64,000 nucleotides of DNA. Source: Candidatus Poribacteria bacterium (lineage in GTDB: Bacteria; Poribacteria; WGA-4E; WGA-3G). The stretch's first letter is position 1, and every line of letters begins with the position of its first letter. The DNA is taken from the NCBI GenBank assembly GCA_958295815.1, contig OY282374.1, positions 4,740,682-4,804,681 of the forward strand, in the 5' to 3' direction. Shown here one piece after another: positions 8,299 through 19,700 of this stretch. The notes under the pieces are model-generated. The model was not told the DNA's origin and did not search any database. It was given only the letters and a program-made list of their open reading frames with translations. Made by a program: the position numbers and the translations under genes.

Positions 8299-11200
8299 TT
8301 ACTTCAGAATTACCATCTTTCGCAGAAGAGATACACTATCGGTCTCAAGTTGATAGAAATAGATACCACTCGCAACGCGCTCGCCGATTTCGTTGCGACC
8401 GTCCCAATATGCCGCGCGGCTACGGATACGATAATACCCCTCGGCACGATAACCTAATTCTAAACGCCGGATTATCGCACCTTGCATATCATAAATCGTA
8501 ATTCGAACATCACTGCCCCGCGCTAACTGATACGGAATCCACGTCTCAGGATTAAATGGATTCGGGTGGTTCGCTAAGAGCAAAGTCTGCTTAGGCTGAA
8601 TCGCTGCCAAAATCGTTTGGAGATACACAATCGCTTGCTGATGTTGTGATGTTCCATCATTCGTCATACGTAGAATATCTAATTGCACTCGCAGCCGACT
8701 CACATCTATTCGCTCAAGCAACTCCCAGTCTAAGTCCGCACTCAGCAACGGTGCGCCGAGATTCACTGGGCGATCCTGCTTCTCAAAGACAAGTAGAAGG
8801 TCATCGGTATCAACACTGCCGTCTTTATTCGCATCCGCTGCCGTTTCATCGTCCGCATCCACTACATCATCTCCGTTGACATCTGGGGATTCTCCTGTGA
8901 TTGTTAAAGTAATCAAGAACACATCCGCCTCATTTACTCTGCCGTCTTGATTCACATCCCAGAACGGATAGCGGTATATCGTAATATCAATATTCGTGCC
9001 GCGACGCTCCAACTCCCGGAGCACAGAAGTGTCCAAAATCCCATTACCTGATAGATGCAACGTCTCAAGGGAATACAACCTCGACAACGGCGTGACATCC
9101 GTTATCTGATTGTTTCGTAAATCCAGCGATGTCAATCCTGTCATGTGTTCGCAGCCAGTTAGATTTTCTATACCGTTATTCGATGCGGTTAGGGTCTCTA
9201 AGCTTTCCAACAACTCCTCTGACATCGGTAAATCATTTGACACAGTATTTCCAGCTATCCGCAATGCCGTGCGTACAGCACTATCCAAGTTTGTATCAGG
9301 GATACCCACGACATCTGGCAAACGAATATCTGATCGCAGATTTACAAGCGCACCGAGCCACTCCAGATTTCTGAGATTCTCATTGCCACTGAGATAGATA
9401 TTTCTCAGGCTCGTCAAATCCTTTAGCGGTGCTACATCCATCACATCATTACCACGCAAATCCAGGGTCCCCAGGTTTATCAATCCTGAGAGGGCAGATA
9501 CAGCTTCAATTTCATTCTTATCTAAATCCAAACTATCAAGATTGCTTAGACCTGAGAGTGGACTCAAATCCACAATCTCGTTATCTGCTAAATCTAGCGT
9601 CGTTAGGCGACTCAAATTCTGAAGTGGATCCAGATCCTCAATCGCATTATTGCCTAAATCCAACGTCGTCAAAGCCGATGCGCCTTCAAGTCCTGTTAGA
9701 TCGTCTATCTGTTTATACGTCACCGTCAGACTCGTCAACTTATCTATACCCTTTGGACCCATCAGTAATATCGGATAACCTGTTGATATACCAAGCCTAC
9801 TTCGCACCGCCACTTCTAAAGCAGCATTTTCGAATACCACAACATTCGTTGGAAGCGTTATACTCCCTGGCAACGTTATCGTTATAGATGAGTTCGCCTG
9901 CGCCAACTTATACAACACTGACGCTTTTTCTTCTGTGAGATCGTCATTGCCGGAGAGATTTAACGTCTGCAAATTGCTCAAAACCTGTAGTGGCAACACA
10001 TCCCTAATACGATTGTTAGATAAATACAAAGTCGTGAGACTAATTAAATTCGATAGGGAACTCAGACTTGATATTGTATTGGTCGATAGATCCAAATCCG
10101 TCAGATTCGTCAGACGCGATAATGAACTCACACTCGATATTCTATTACTCGATAAATTCAAATCCGTTAGACGCGTCAAACCCGATAACGAACTTATACT
10201 CGATATCTGATTACCCGATAGATTCAAATCCGTCAGATGCGTCAGACGTGAAAGTGGACTCAGACTCGATATCTCATTGATCGACAGATTTAGCTCCGTT
10301 AAGTTGGTAGCCGTCTCAAGACCCGTCAGGTTGCTTATCTTGCTATCTTGACTCCCCACAGCGGTCAAACGTGTTAGTGTCTCCATATCTACCGAGAAGA
10401 TAGGATCGTCGGATTGTAAACTCACCGCACTCCGCAGCGCCGCCTTTAAGTGCTCATCCGGGATATTGACCGCTCTCGGAAGTGTTACATCTACACTCGT
10501 CCCACCTTCCTTCAGCTTTACCAACGCTCTGAGAGCAGCACCGCTTAGACTCGTAACTCCTGAGTTGCCACTCAAATACAAATATCTCAGGTGCGTCATC
10601 GTCGAAAATGCAGCGATATTGCCTACATCGTTATTCCGCAGATCCAGTCGCTCAAGGTTCGCCAAGTTCGAGAGGGACGAGATATTCGTTATACCATTAT
10701 CTGCTAAATCTAATCGCTCAAGATGCGTTAAACCTGAGAGTGGACCCAGATCCGATATCTCATTCTGACCGACATCTAACCTTTCCAACAGTCCTGCATC
10801 TTCAAGTCCTCCCAACGAGGTGATTGACTTATTCGAGGCTGTTAGACGCGTCAAGGTCGCCATTTCGTCGGGTAAGATAGGAGCTGTGTCTGCTATCCGC
10901 AGTGCCAGTTTCACTGCAGCTTCTAAGTTCACATCATCAAACACCACCTCATCGGGAATAACAACACCTGTTATCGCAGTGCCATCTCGCTTGAGTCTAT
11001 AGAGTGCTCCCGGATTCGTGATACTATTACCAGCGAGTTGCAAGAGCGTCAGACTCGTCAGTTCTGCCAACGCTGCGACCTCCGTTATTAGGTTATTCCG
11101 CAAGTCCAACGTCTCAAGGTGCGTCAACGCTTCCAACGGTGAGAGATCCTCAATCTGGTTATTACTTAGATTCAAATCCGTCAGACGCGTTAAATCTGAG

Positions 11201-13587
11201 AGTGGATCAAGATCGACGATGGCATTGTTCGAGAGCGTTAGGTTCGTCAAACCTGTCGCTGTCTCAAGTCCTGTTAAGTCGGCGATATTCCGACCCGAAG
11301 CCGTCAGGTCAGTTAATTGTTGCATCTCTTCAGGAAGGATCGGGTCATCAATGAGAAATCCAAGCCTCGATCGAAGTGCCGACGCCAAGTTGGTATCTGG
11401 AACATCAACTGCGTCAGGCAGGTCTATATCTACAGCCGTGCTGATGAGTTTTAAGAGGCGTTTGATATTTGTAAGATTCTCATTGCCGTCCAAATATAGA
11501 TGCGTCAGATGCGTCATCTCCGACAACGACGTAACATCTCCGATATCGTTATCTCGTAACTCCAAACGCTTCAAACGACTCAAACTCGATAACGCTGATA
11601 CATTCTCAATCTCATTACCATCTAAATACAAACTCGCAAGACTCGTCAAATTCTGTAGTGGTGATACACTTTCAATTTGATTATCCCAGAGATTCAGCGT
11701 CTCAAGGTTCACCAAATCCTCTAAGGAACTCAGATCATCAATCGCATTATCAGAGAGGTTCAAACTCCTCAAACCCGTCGCATATTCAAGTCCTGTCAAG
11801 TCGCTTATGTCAGCCGATGCAGCCGTCAAACTCCTAAGAAATGCCAATGCACTCGAGAGAATAGACGCACCTGAGGCTATACCCAACGCACTTCGAACCG
11901 CAGACGCTAATACTGTATCCGTAAAAGCAACGATCTTTATGACATTGATATTCACCGTGATGCTGCCCGTCAGATTTTCACTTCCTGTCGCTATGACGCT
12001 TATCTCATAACTGCTCTGGGTATCATAGTTGAGAACGGATTTGGTTTTTAACTGTCCTGTCCCCTCGTCAATGCTAAAGGATCCTGCGTCAGTGCCACCG
12101 AGGCTATAGGTTAAGGCAGGGTCGTCAGGGTCTTCGTCTGTCGCCACCACGGGTATGCCAATATTTTGATTTGCGGGCGTCCCCTCCACTATTTCGCGAG
12201 TCATGCTGTCTGTCGGGAACATCGGTGGATCGTTTGCATCAGTGATGTTAATGGTGACCTCAATCGTATCTTCCGTGACACCATCATCGACAGCAACAGT
12301 TAGTGTATAGGTATCTTTGACCTCGTAGTTAAGAGCAGCTGATGTCTTTAGCTGTCCGGTTGTGCTTTCAATAGCAAAGGATGTTGCGTCCGTCCCCCTA
12401 AGGGTGTAGGTCAAGGTATCGTTCTTATCTTCATCCGTTGCTGACACAACATCACCGATGTTTACCCCCGCTGTCGTATTCTCTGCCACTGCGCGGGTGG
12501 TGGTTTCTGTGGCAAACATGGGTGGTGTGTTGATCGTCCAACCCATATCCTCAAGCATACCGAGCATAATGGGACCCGGATGGTGAATCGCTTCTGCTTG
12601 CCTCAGAAACGGAGTCATTAAAGAGTTCTGGTTATCTGCCGGGTATGTATTCTCATCCAAGTGGACGAAACTTGCACCATTACTCCAGTCACTGGTTGTG
12701 TGAATCTTAGGACGGGTCCCACTATTTGCAGCTTTCCCTTGTGTCCCATCCCAAAACAGGTTGCCACTGGTAAACTGTGTGAGAAGATCAGCGGACGGAT
12801 CATCAAAAGATGTAATCGCTGTCCCCGACCCATTTACCACAAAACTATCGTAGATATATGGATATCTCGGAGTTCCTGACCTAAGCTTCCCCATAGTAGC
12901 CATGACAGGATGGTTAACATCGAAAGTGTCATTAGCTTCACTATCAAAACCAAGACCGTGACCAATTTCATGCAGCACGACAGTAACGAAGTCAATTTTA
13001 CCTGTTGGTGTGTTGCCATCGGTGCCAAAATACCAGCCTACATTGGCGTTATTGTTGATAACCACGTTGATGTCTGCTTCAAGGATATCCCTGTCCCGTC
13101 CTGCAAGTTTATTAGCGAGTGCCACCGGATACCACAGATTAGTTGATCCGTGAGAAAACTTATCTAGCACAAAAGCACTTGCTAAGCTAAAGATTCCAAG
13201 GTTTGTAAAGTCCACCTCTATCCGGATCGGTACAGGGGGTTGGATAAACGAAGCCCAGATGTCAAGCGCATATTGAAATGCTGTCCTCGCTTCAGCTGGC
13301 ATAAGACCGTAGTATGTTACCACAAAGTGGGGCTCCGTCGTCCTGACTCGCCGACCACGCGAAGGTCTTTTCGAGAGTGGAGGTGGTGGGATACTTGTAT
13401 TTGCATCTTCCGCAATGCCCCTTAAAAAGCAGAACTGCCCATTGGCATGTCCGCAAAAATGTTGTGGCACCCGTTGAGAAGAGATGATCGCTTCCAACGC
13501 TGGCTCTTGATTCACTGCACGAGGAATTAGTCCAAAAAGAAGGCAAATCGAAAAAGAACAAGCAAATATTACTTTGGCAAATTTCAT
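8299..13587 (-). CDS. Secreted metzincin-like / cadherin / LRR protein with dockerin-like and FlgD-like C-terminus
   Basis: About 1760 residues. I take ATG 13587 as start because it begins the signal peptide (MKFAKVIFACSFSICLLFG); a GTG at 13605 is possible. Order of domains (numbering from that GTG): signal peptide; zinc-protease-like domain ~90-350 with LHEIGHGLGFDSE at 211-223; two cadherin-like repeats ~355-560, each ending with VNI or ITDANDPP; internalin-type LRR ~575-1540 in six modules, each starting with a cap segment like PDTNLASALRSRLG; dockerin-like calcium motifs (DVNQDGRVNEADV, DANKDGSVDTDD); and a ~90-residue FlgD/T9SS-type tail (HPNPFNPETWIPYQLA, WDGRNEIGERVASGIYFYQL). The position where metzincins carry their third zinc ligand is Ser. 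Probably an exported, surface-bound adhesin or protease. Confidence 0.88.
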   Translation of the reverse strand: MKFAKVIFACSFSICLLFGLIPRAVNQEPALEAIISSQRVPQHFCGHANGQFCFLRGIAEDANTSIPPPPLSKRPSRGRRVRTTEPHFVVTYYGLMPAEARTAFQYALDIWASFIQPPVPIRIEVDFTNLGIFSLASAFVLDKFSHGSTNLWYPVALANKLAGRDRDILEADINVVINNNANVGWYFGTDGNTPTGKIDFVTVVLHEIGHGLGFDSEANDTFDVNHPVMATMGKLRSGTPRYPYIYDSFVVNGSGTAITSFDDPSADLLTQFTSGNLFWDGTQGKAANSGTRPKIHTTSDWSNGASFVHLDENTYPADNQNSLMTPFLRQAEAIHHPGPIMLGMLEDMGWTINTPPMFATETTTRAVAENTTAGVNIGDVVSATDEDKNDTLTYTLRGTDATSFAIESTTGQLKTSAALNYEVKDTYTLTVAVDDGVTEDTIEVTINITDANDPPMFPTDSMTREIVEGTPANQNIGIPVVATDEDPDDPALTYSLGGTDAGSFSIDEGTGQLKTKSVLNYDTQSSYEISVIATGSENLTGSITVNINVIKIVAFTDTVLASAVRSALGIASGASILSSALAFLRSLTAASADISDLTGLEYATGLRSLNLSDNAIDDLSSLEDLVNLETLNLWDNQIESVSPLQNLTSLASLYLDGNEIENVSALSSLSRLKRLELRDNDIGDVTSLSEMTHLTHLYLDGNENLTNIKRLLKLISTAVDIDLPDAVDVPDTNLASALRSRLGFLIDDPILPEEMQQLTDLTASGRNIADLTGLETATGLTNLTLSNNAIVDLDPLSDLTRLTDLNLSNNQIEDLSPLEALTHLETLDLRNNLITEVAALAELTSLTLLQLAGNSITNPGALYRLKRDGTAITGVVIPDEVVFDDVNLEAAVKLALRIADTAPILPDEMATLTRLTASNKSITSLGGLEDAGLLERLDVGQNEISDLGPLSGLTHLERLDLADNGITNISSLSNLANLERLDLRNNDVGNIAAFSTMTHLRYLYLSGNSGVTSLSGAALRALVKLKEGGTSVDVTLPRAVNIPDEHLKAALRSAVSLQSDDPIFSVDMETLTRLTAVGSQDSKISNLTGLETATNLTELNLSINEISSLSPLSRLTHLTDLNLSGNQISSISSLSGLTRLTDLNLSSNRISSVSSLSRLTNLTDLDLSTNTISSLSSLSNLISLTTLYLSNNRIRDVLPLQVLSNLQTLNLSGNDDLTEEKASVLYKLAQANSSITITLPGSITLPTNVVVFENAALEVAVRSRLGISTGYPILLMGPKGIDKLTSLTVTYKQIDDLTGLEGASALTTLDLGNNAIEDLDPLQNLSRLTTLDLADNEIVDLSPLSGLSNLDSLDLDKNEIEAVSALSGLINLGTLDLRGNDVMDVAPLKDLTSLRNIYLSGNENLRNLEWLGALVNLRSDIRLPDVVGIPDTNLDSAVRTALRIAGNTVSNDLPMSEELLESLETLTASNNGIENLTGCEHMTGLTSLDLRNNQITDVTPLSRLYSLETLHLSGNGILDTSVLRELERRGTNIDITIYRYPFWDVNQDGRVNEADVFLITLTITGESPDVNGDDVVDADDETAADANKDGSVDTDDLLLVFEKQDRPVNLGAPLLSADLDWELLERIDVSRLRVQLDILRMTNDGTSQHQQAIVYLQTILAAIQPKQTLLLANHPNPFNPETWIPYQLARGSDVRITIYDMQGAIIRRLELGYRAEGYYRIRSRAAYWDGRNEIGERVASGIYFYQLETDSVSLLRKMVILK

Positions 13588-13605
13588 ATTACACAATTGA
13601 AGCAC

Positions 13606-13785
13606 ATCCGCATTTATATAATTTATAGTAAAGCCTATAATTACTTGGACATAAACGGAATGGCGGGGTTACAAACCCCGCCAGCGAGGCATGGGATTAC
13701 GCCACCATGACTTATGCAGCAAGTTCTGTGCCAAATGACCTCATCAGCAGTAGCGAGCAGGAGCTCGCTCCTACAAGAAGTTTCG
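13606..13785. other. Gap between the two LRR genes with two hairpins
   Basis: Contains GGCGGGGTT-ACA-AACCCCGCC at 13662-13682 and GCGAGCAGGAGCTCGCTCCT near 13746-13765 followed by ACA. The second has a near copy at 53432-53451 (GCGAGCAGGAGATCGCTCCT, also followed by ACA). No T-run, no coding potential. Confidence 0.55.
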
Positions 13786-16700
13786 CTACTTGAGGATTAC
13801 CATTTTTCGTAGGAGGGATACATTGTCCGTTTCGAGTTGGTAGAAGTAGATACCACTCGCAACGCGCTCGCCGACTTCGTTGCGACCGTCCCAATGTGCG
13901 GCACGACTCCGCGTGGTGTAATATCCTTCAGCAAGATAACCCAATTCTAAACGCCGGACTATAGCACCTTGCATATCATAAATCGTAATACGGACATGAC
14001 TATCGCGTGCTAACTGATACGGTATCCACGTTTCAGGATTAAATGGATTCGGATAATTCGGCAACAGCAAGGTCTGATGTGGCTGAACGGCTGCCAGGAT
14101 TGCCTGTAGGAACGCAACCGTTTGACGGTGGTTTAGCGATCCATCGTCCGTCATACGTAGGATCTGTAGCTGCACGCGTATCGCATCCGCATCCATGTGT
14201 TCAAGCATACGCAGCTCCAACGTCATAGTTTCCGCGGTGAGTAGGGGTGCCCCAAGATTCACTGGACGGTCGAGGTAACCAAACACAAACCGTAAGTCGT
14301 TTATATTACGACTCCCATCACGATTAACATCCGCCGCAGTCTCATCCTCTGTATCCACATCACCGTCTTCATCGATATCCGGCGTTGAACCCGTTATTGA
14401 TAAGGTAACCAGATAGAGATCGGTTTTATCCACACGCCCGTTTTGGTCCACATCCCACGAAGGATAACGATATATGGTAATATCGACATCCGTGAGATTC
14501 CGACGCGTGAGTGGATAAAGCGGGGATGTATCCAAAATCGTATTACCTGCCAATCGCAATGTTACAAGCGAGTTCAACTTCGACAACGGCGTGACATCCG
14601 TTATCCGATTATTACGCAAATCCAACGAGGTCAAACTCGTCATGTGCTCACAGCCAGTTAGGTTTTCTATACCCCTACTTGAGGCATTTAGCGTCTCTAA
14701 ACTTTCCAGCAGTTCTTCAGACATCGGTAAAGTTGACGAAACCGTCTGTCCAGCTGTCCTGAGTTCTGATCGCACGGCATCATCTAAGTTTGTATCTGGG
14801 AGACTCACGACATCGGGGAGATTAATATCCGATCGCAGATTCTCAAGCGCACCGAGCCACTCCAGATTCTCGAGATTCTCATTCCCACGGAGATAGATAT
14901 ACGTGAGACTCGGCAGATCCTTTAACGACGTCACATCCATGACATCGTTACTCCGTAGATCCAGCGTTCTCAAGTTCGTCAAGTCTGAGAGTGCCGAGAC
15001 ATCCTCAATCTCATTACCGGCTAAATCTAATACCTCAAGACGCTTCAAACGTGAGAGTGGACTGAGATCCGAAATCGCATTCTGACCGACATCTAACTTT
15101 TCTAAAACACCGGCGTGCTCAAGCCCACTCAAGGAGGCTATCTGCCTGCCGGAAGCGGTTAACCTCTCCAGTCCTGCGAGTGCGTCTGGTAAGATAGGAT
15201 CATTAGCGGCTATCCGCAGTGCCTGCTTTACCGCCGTTTCTAAGTCCGCACTTTCGAACACGATTGCATCCGGGACATCAACACCTCTTATTGTTGTACC
15301 GCCTTGCTTAAGGTTATAGAGCACCCCGGGATTGAGTATGCCTGTGTTGTTAGTGAGATTTAATTCCGTCAGATTCGTTAAGCCTGCCAGCGGCGAGACA
15401 TCCGTTATCTGATTATCACGTAGGTTCAAAATTGTCAGAGTCGTTAAACCCGAAAGAGGCGTGAGATCAACGATTGCATTGAAAGAGAGCGTGAGGCGCG
15501 TCGCTGTTGTCGCTGTCTCAAGACCAGTTAAGTCAGAGATCTCACTGCGCGTAACTGTTAGGGTTGCCAGTCCTTCCATATCTTCAGGGAAGATCAGGTC
15601 ATCAGTGGGTATACCGAGTTCCGTACGGAGTGCGGATGCCAAGTTGTCATCTGGAATCACCACTGGATCGGGGAGCTGAATATCTACTCGCGTATTTTCA
15701 AGTTTCACCAGTTGCTTAATATTTGTAAGATTCTTATTACCACGCAGATACAGATACGTCAGGTTTGTCAAGCTTGTCAGCGGTGTGACATCTGTAATCT
15801 GATTATTACGCAAATCCAGTCGCTCAAGGTTCGTCAAATTCTGCAGCTGCGATATATTCGTAATCCGATTATACGACAAATTCAACCATCTTAGTGTCGT
15901 TAAATTCTGTAGCGGGGTAAGATCTTCAATCTGATTATTCCGGACATCCAAATTATCCAACGCTGTAGCGGTCTCAAGACCTATCAAGGAGGTGATAGTG
16001 CGATGGGTAATAGTTAACCGTGTCAGTCTTGTGATGTCAGTCGGTAGAATAGGATTCGCGGTTGGTATCCGTAGCGTGCGTTTCACAGCGGCTTCCAAGT
16101 TCACATCCTCAAACCTTACTGCGTTCGGGATAGTGATGCCAGCGGGTAATATTATATTCGTTCCGCCCTGTTCGAGTTTATATAGGACATTTGCATTCGT
16201 TATACCGGCGTTGCCAGAAAGGTTCAGCCGCGTCAGATTTGTCAAGCCTGCCAACGGCAAAACGTTTGTTATCTGATTATCCGACAAATCTAACGTCTCA
16301 AGATTCGTCAAACCCGATAGCCGCGATATATCTACTATCTGGTTATTATTCAGATTTAAATCCGTTAAACTCTTCAAACCAGACAGCGGCGTGAGAGTGG
16401 CAATGGCATTGTTCGAGAGCGTTAAGCTCGTTAATGTCGTGGCTGTCTCAAGACCGATAAGATTAACGATGTCTCGATTTGATGCAGTGAACGTTGATAG
16501 TCCTTCCATATCTTCTGGAAAGATCGGATCGTCAGTAGCTACACCAACACGAGGACGTAGTGCCTCCGCTAAGTTCTCATCTGGGATATTAACCGGTCTT
16601 GGAAGCGTTATATCAATTCTTGTCCCGGCATCCCTGAGTTTTACCAGATGCTTGACATTCCCAAGATTTTCATTCCCGCGCAGGTACAGATACCTCAGGT

Positions 16701-19700
16701 GTGTCATCGTTGTTAGCGGTATGACATCTCCGACATCGTTATCTTTAGCATCAGAGCTACTATTATCTCGCAGATCCAACGTCTTGAGAGCACTTAGACT
16801 CGATAGCGATGATACATTCTCAATATTATTATCCGCCAAATCCAACGTCTCAAGACTACTCAAACCCCTCAGATTTTCCGGCAAACTCACTATCTCATTG
16901 CCATCCAAATCCAGCGAGTCAAGGACACTCAAACCCGCGAGTGGACCAAAATCAGTAATAGCGTTATCGGCTAAATCCAACTTCGTTAGGCTACTCAAAT
17001 TCTGAAGTGGCTCCAGATCCTCAATCGCATTATTGCCTAAATCCAAAGTCGTCAAATTCGTCGCCTGCTCAAGACCCGTTAGGTCATCTATCTGCTTATA
17101 CGTCGCCGTCAGACTCGTTAACTTATCCATGCCCTTTTCTCCTGTCTCCAAAACAGGATAGCCCGTTGATATACCAAGCCTACTTCGAACGGCTGTTTCT
17201 AAGGCGGCATTCTTGAACACAACGATTTCCGACAACACCGGAAGGTCTATACCGTCAGGTAAGGTTATACGCGTGCCCTCCTGAGCGAGTTTATATAATA
17301 CCTGCGCTTTCAGCTCCGTTAAACCCGTATTGCCTGAGAGGTCCAACGTCAGCAGACTGCTCAGACCTTGCAGCGGTAGAACATCCGTAATCCGATTATT
17401 AGAGAGATTCAAACCCGTCAGCTTGATTAGATTATTTAAGGAACTCAGACTCGATATCGTATTAGTGGAAAGATTTAAGGCTGTCAGACTCGTCAAGCGT
17501 GATAGAGAACTTACACTCGATATTTTATTACCCGATAGATTCAAATCCGTCAGACCCGTCAAATTCGACAACGAACTTACACTCGATATTTTATTATTCG
17601 ACAGATTTAAAGTCGTCAGAGGACCTAAATTGTTTCGAGATTGAACACTTGCCAAACTCGACAGGGGACTCAAACTTGATATCTGATTGTTTGAGAGATT
17701 CAAACTCGTCAGCGCTGTGGCTGTCTCAAGACCCGTCAGGTTGACAATCTCCTGCCCCGTTGCACTGAACGTTGTCAGCGTTGCCATCTGGTCTGGAAAG
17801 ATAGGATCTCCGTCTTGTAAACCGAGCGTATTCCGTAGTGCCGTCTTTAAGTTATCATCACGGAACGTCACCGCTCTCGGAAGCGTTATATCCACCCTTG
17901 TTCCAGCTTCCTTGAGTCGGACGAGATGTTTGAGATCGTCAAGATTGTTCTTACCGCTTACATACAGATATCTCAGGTGTGTCATCGTCGAAAGCAATGC
18001 GGTGTCGGTTACACCGTTATTTCGCAGATCCAGTATTTCAAGGTTCGTCAAGCCCGATAGTGCCGAGATATTCGTTATCTGATTATCCGCTAAATCTAAT
18101 CGCTCAAGGTTTGTCAAACCTGAGAGTGGACTGAGATCCGATATCTCATTCTGACCGACATCTAATTTTTTTAGCAAGCCAGCAGTCTCAAGACCGCTCA
18201 AGGAGGCTATCTTTCTGCTGGAATTGCCGGAGGCTGTTAGAATCGTCAGTGTTGCCATTTTGTCTGGTAAGATAGGATCCCGAGTGGCGATCCGCAGTGT
18301 TCTTTTAACGGCAGCTTCTAAGTTGGCATCCGTGATCGTCACTACACTCGGCACTGTTACACCAGTTATCGTTGTGCCACCTTGGTCGAGGTGATAGAGT
18401 GCCCCTGGATTCGTGATACTATTACCCCCAAGGTCCAACCGTGTTAGATTTCTCAACGCAGCCAAGGGTGCAACATTCGTAATCTGATTGTCCCGCAAAT
18501 TTAACCGCTCAAGGTTCGTCAACTTTGCCAGCGGCAAGACATCCTGAACTTGGTTACCACGTAGATTCAAATCCGTTAGGTTCGTCAACGTTGAGAGTCG
18601 TGTAAGATTAACGATGTCATTGTTCGAGAGCGTTAAGTCAGTTAATTCCGTCGCCCTCTCAAGCCCCGTCAAATCAACTATATTGCGGTTTGAAGCCGTT
18701 AGTTGTGTCATCCCTTCTATATCTTCTGGGACAATAGGGTCATCGGTAGGTAAACCGAGCTGAGTTCGGAGTGCTGCAGCTAACCCAAGGTCGGGGATAT
18801 TTACCGATCTCGGAAGCGTAATATCGATACGCGTATTTTCAAGCTTTAACAGTTGCTTGACATTCGTTAGATTCAGGTTCCCACGCAGGTATAGATACCT
18901 CAGCGTCGTCAACCCTGATAGTGGTGTGACATCTCCCACATCGTTATCTTTAGCATCCGATCTACTATTATCCCGCAGATCCAACGTCTTGAGAGCACTT
19001 AGACCCGATAGCGATGATACATTCTTAATATTATTATCCGCCAAATCCAACGTCACAAGACTACTCAAACTCGACAGCGGACCGATATTCTCTATAGCAT
19101 TCTGCCCCAAATCCAACGTTTCAAGGTTTGTCAAACTCGACAACAGACCGATATTCTCTATAGCATTCTGCCCCAAATTCAACTTCATCAAATTCGTCGC
19201 CTGCTCAAGACCCGTTAGGTCGTCTATCTGCTTATACGTCACCGTCAAACTCGTTAACTTATCTATGCCCTTTGGCCCCGTCAGTAATATCGGATAACCC
19301 GTTGATATACGTAGCCTACTTCGAACAGCTGTTTCTAAGGCAGCATTCCCGAATACCACAACATTCGTTGGAAGCCTTATACTCCCTGGCAACGTTATCG
19401 TTATAGATGGGTTCGCCTGCGCCAACTTATACAACACTGACGCTTTTTCTTCTGTGAGATCGTCATTGCCCAAGAGATTTAACCTCTGCAGATGGACCAA
19501 AACCTGTAGTGGCAACACATCCCTAATACGATTGTTAGATAAATCCAAATCCGTCAGATTGATTAATTTCGATAGCGAACTCAGACTTGATATTGTATTG
19601 GTCGATAGATCCAAATCCGTCAGACCCGTCAGACGCGATAATGAACTCACACTCGATATTTTATTACCTGATAGATCCAAATCCGTCAGACCCGTCAAAT

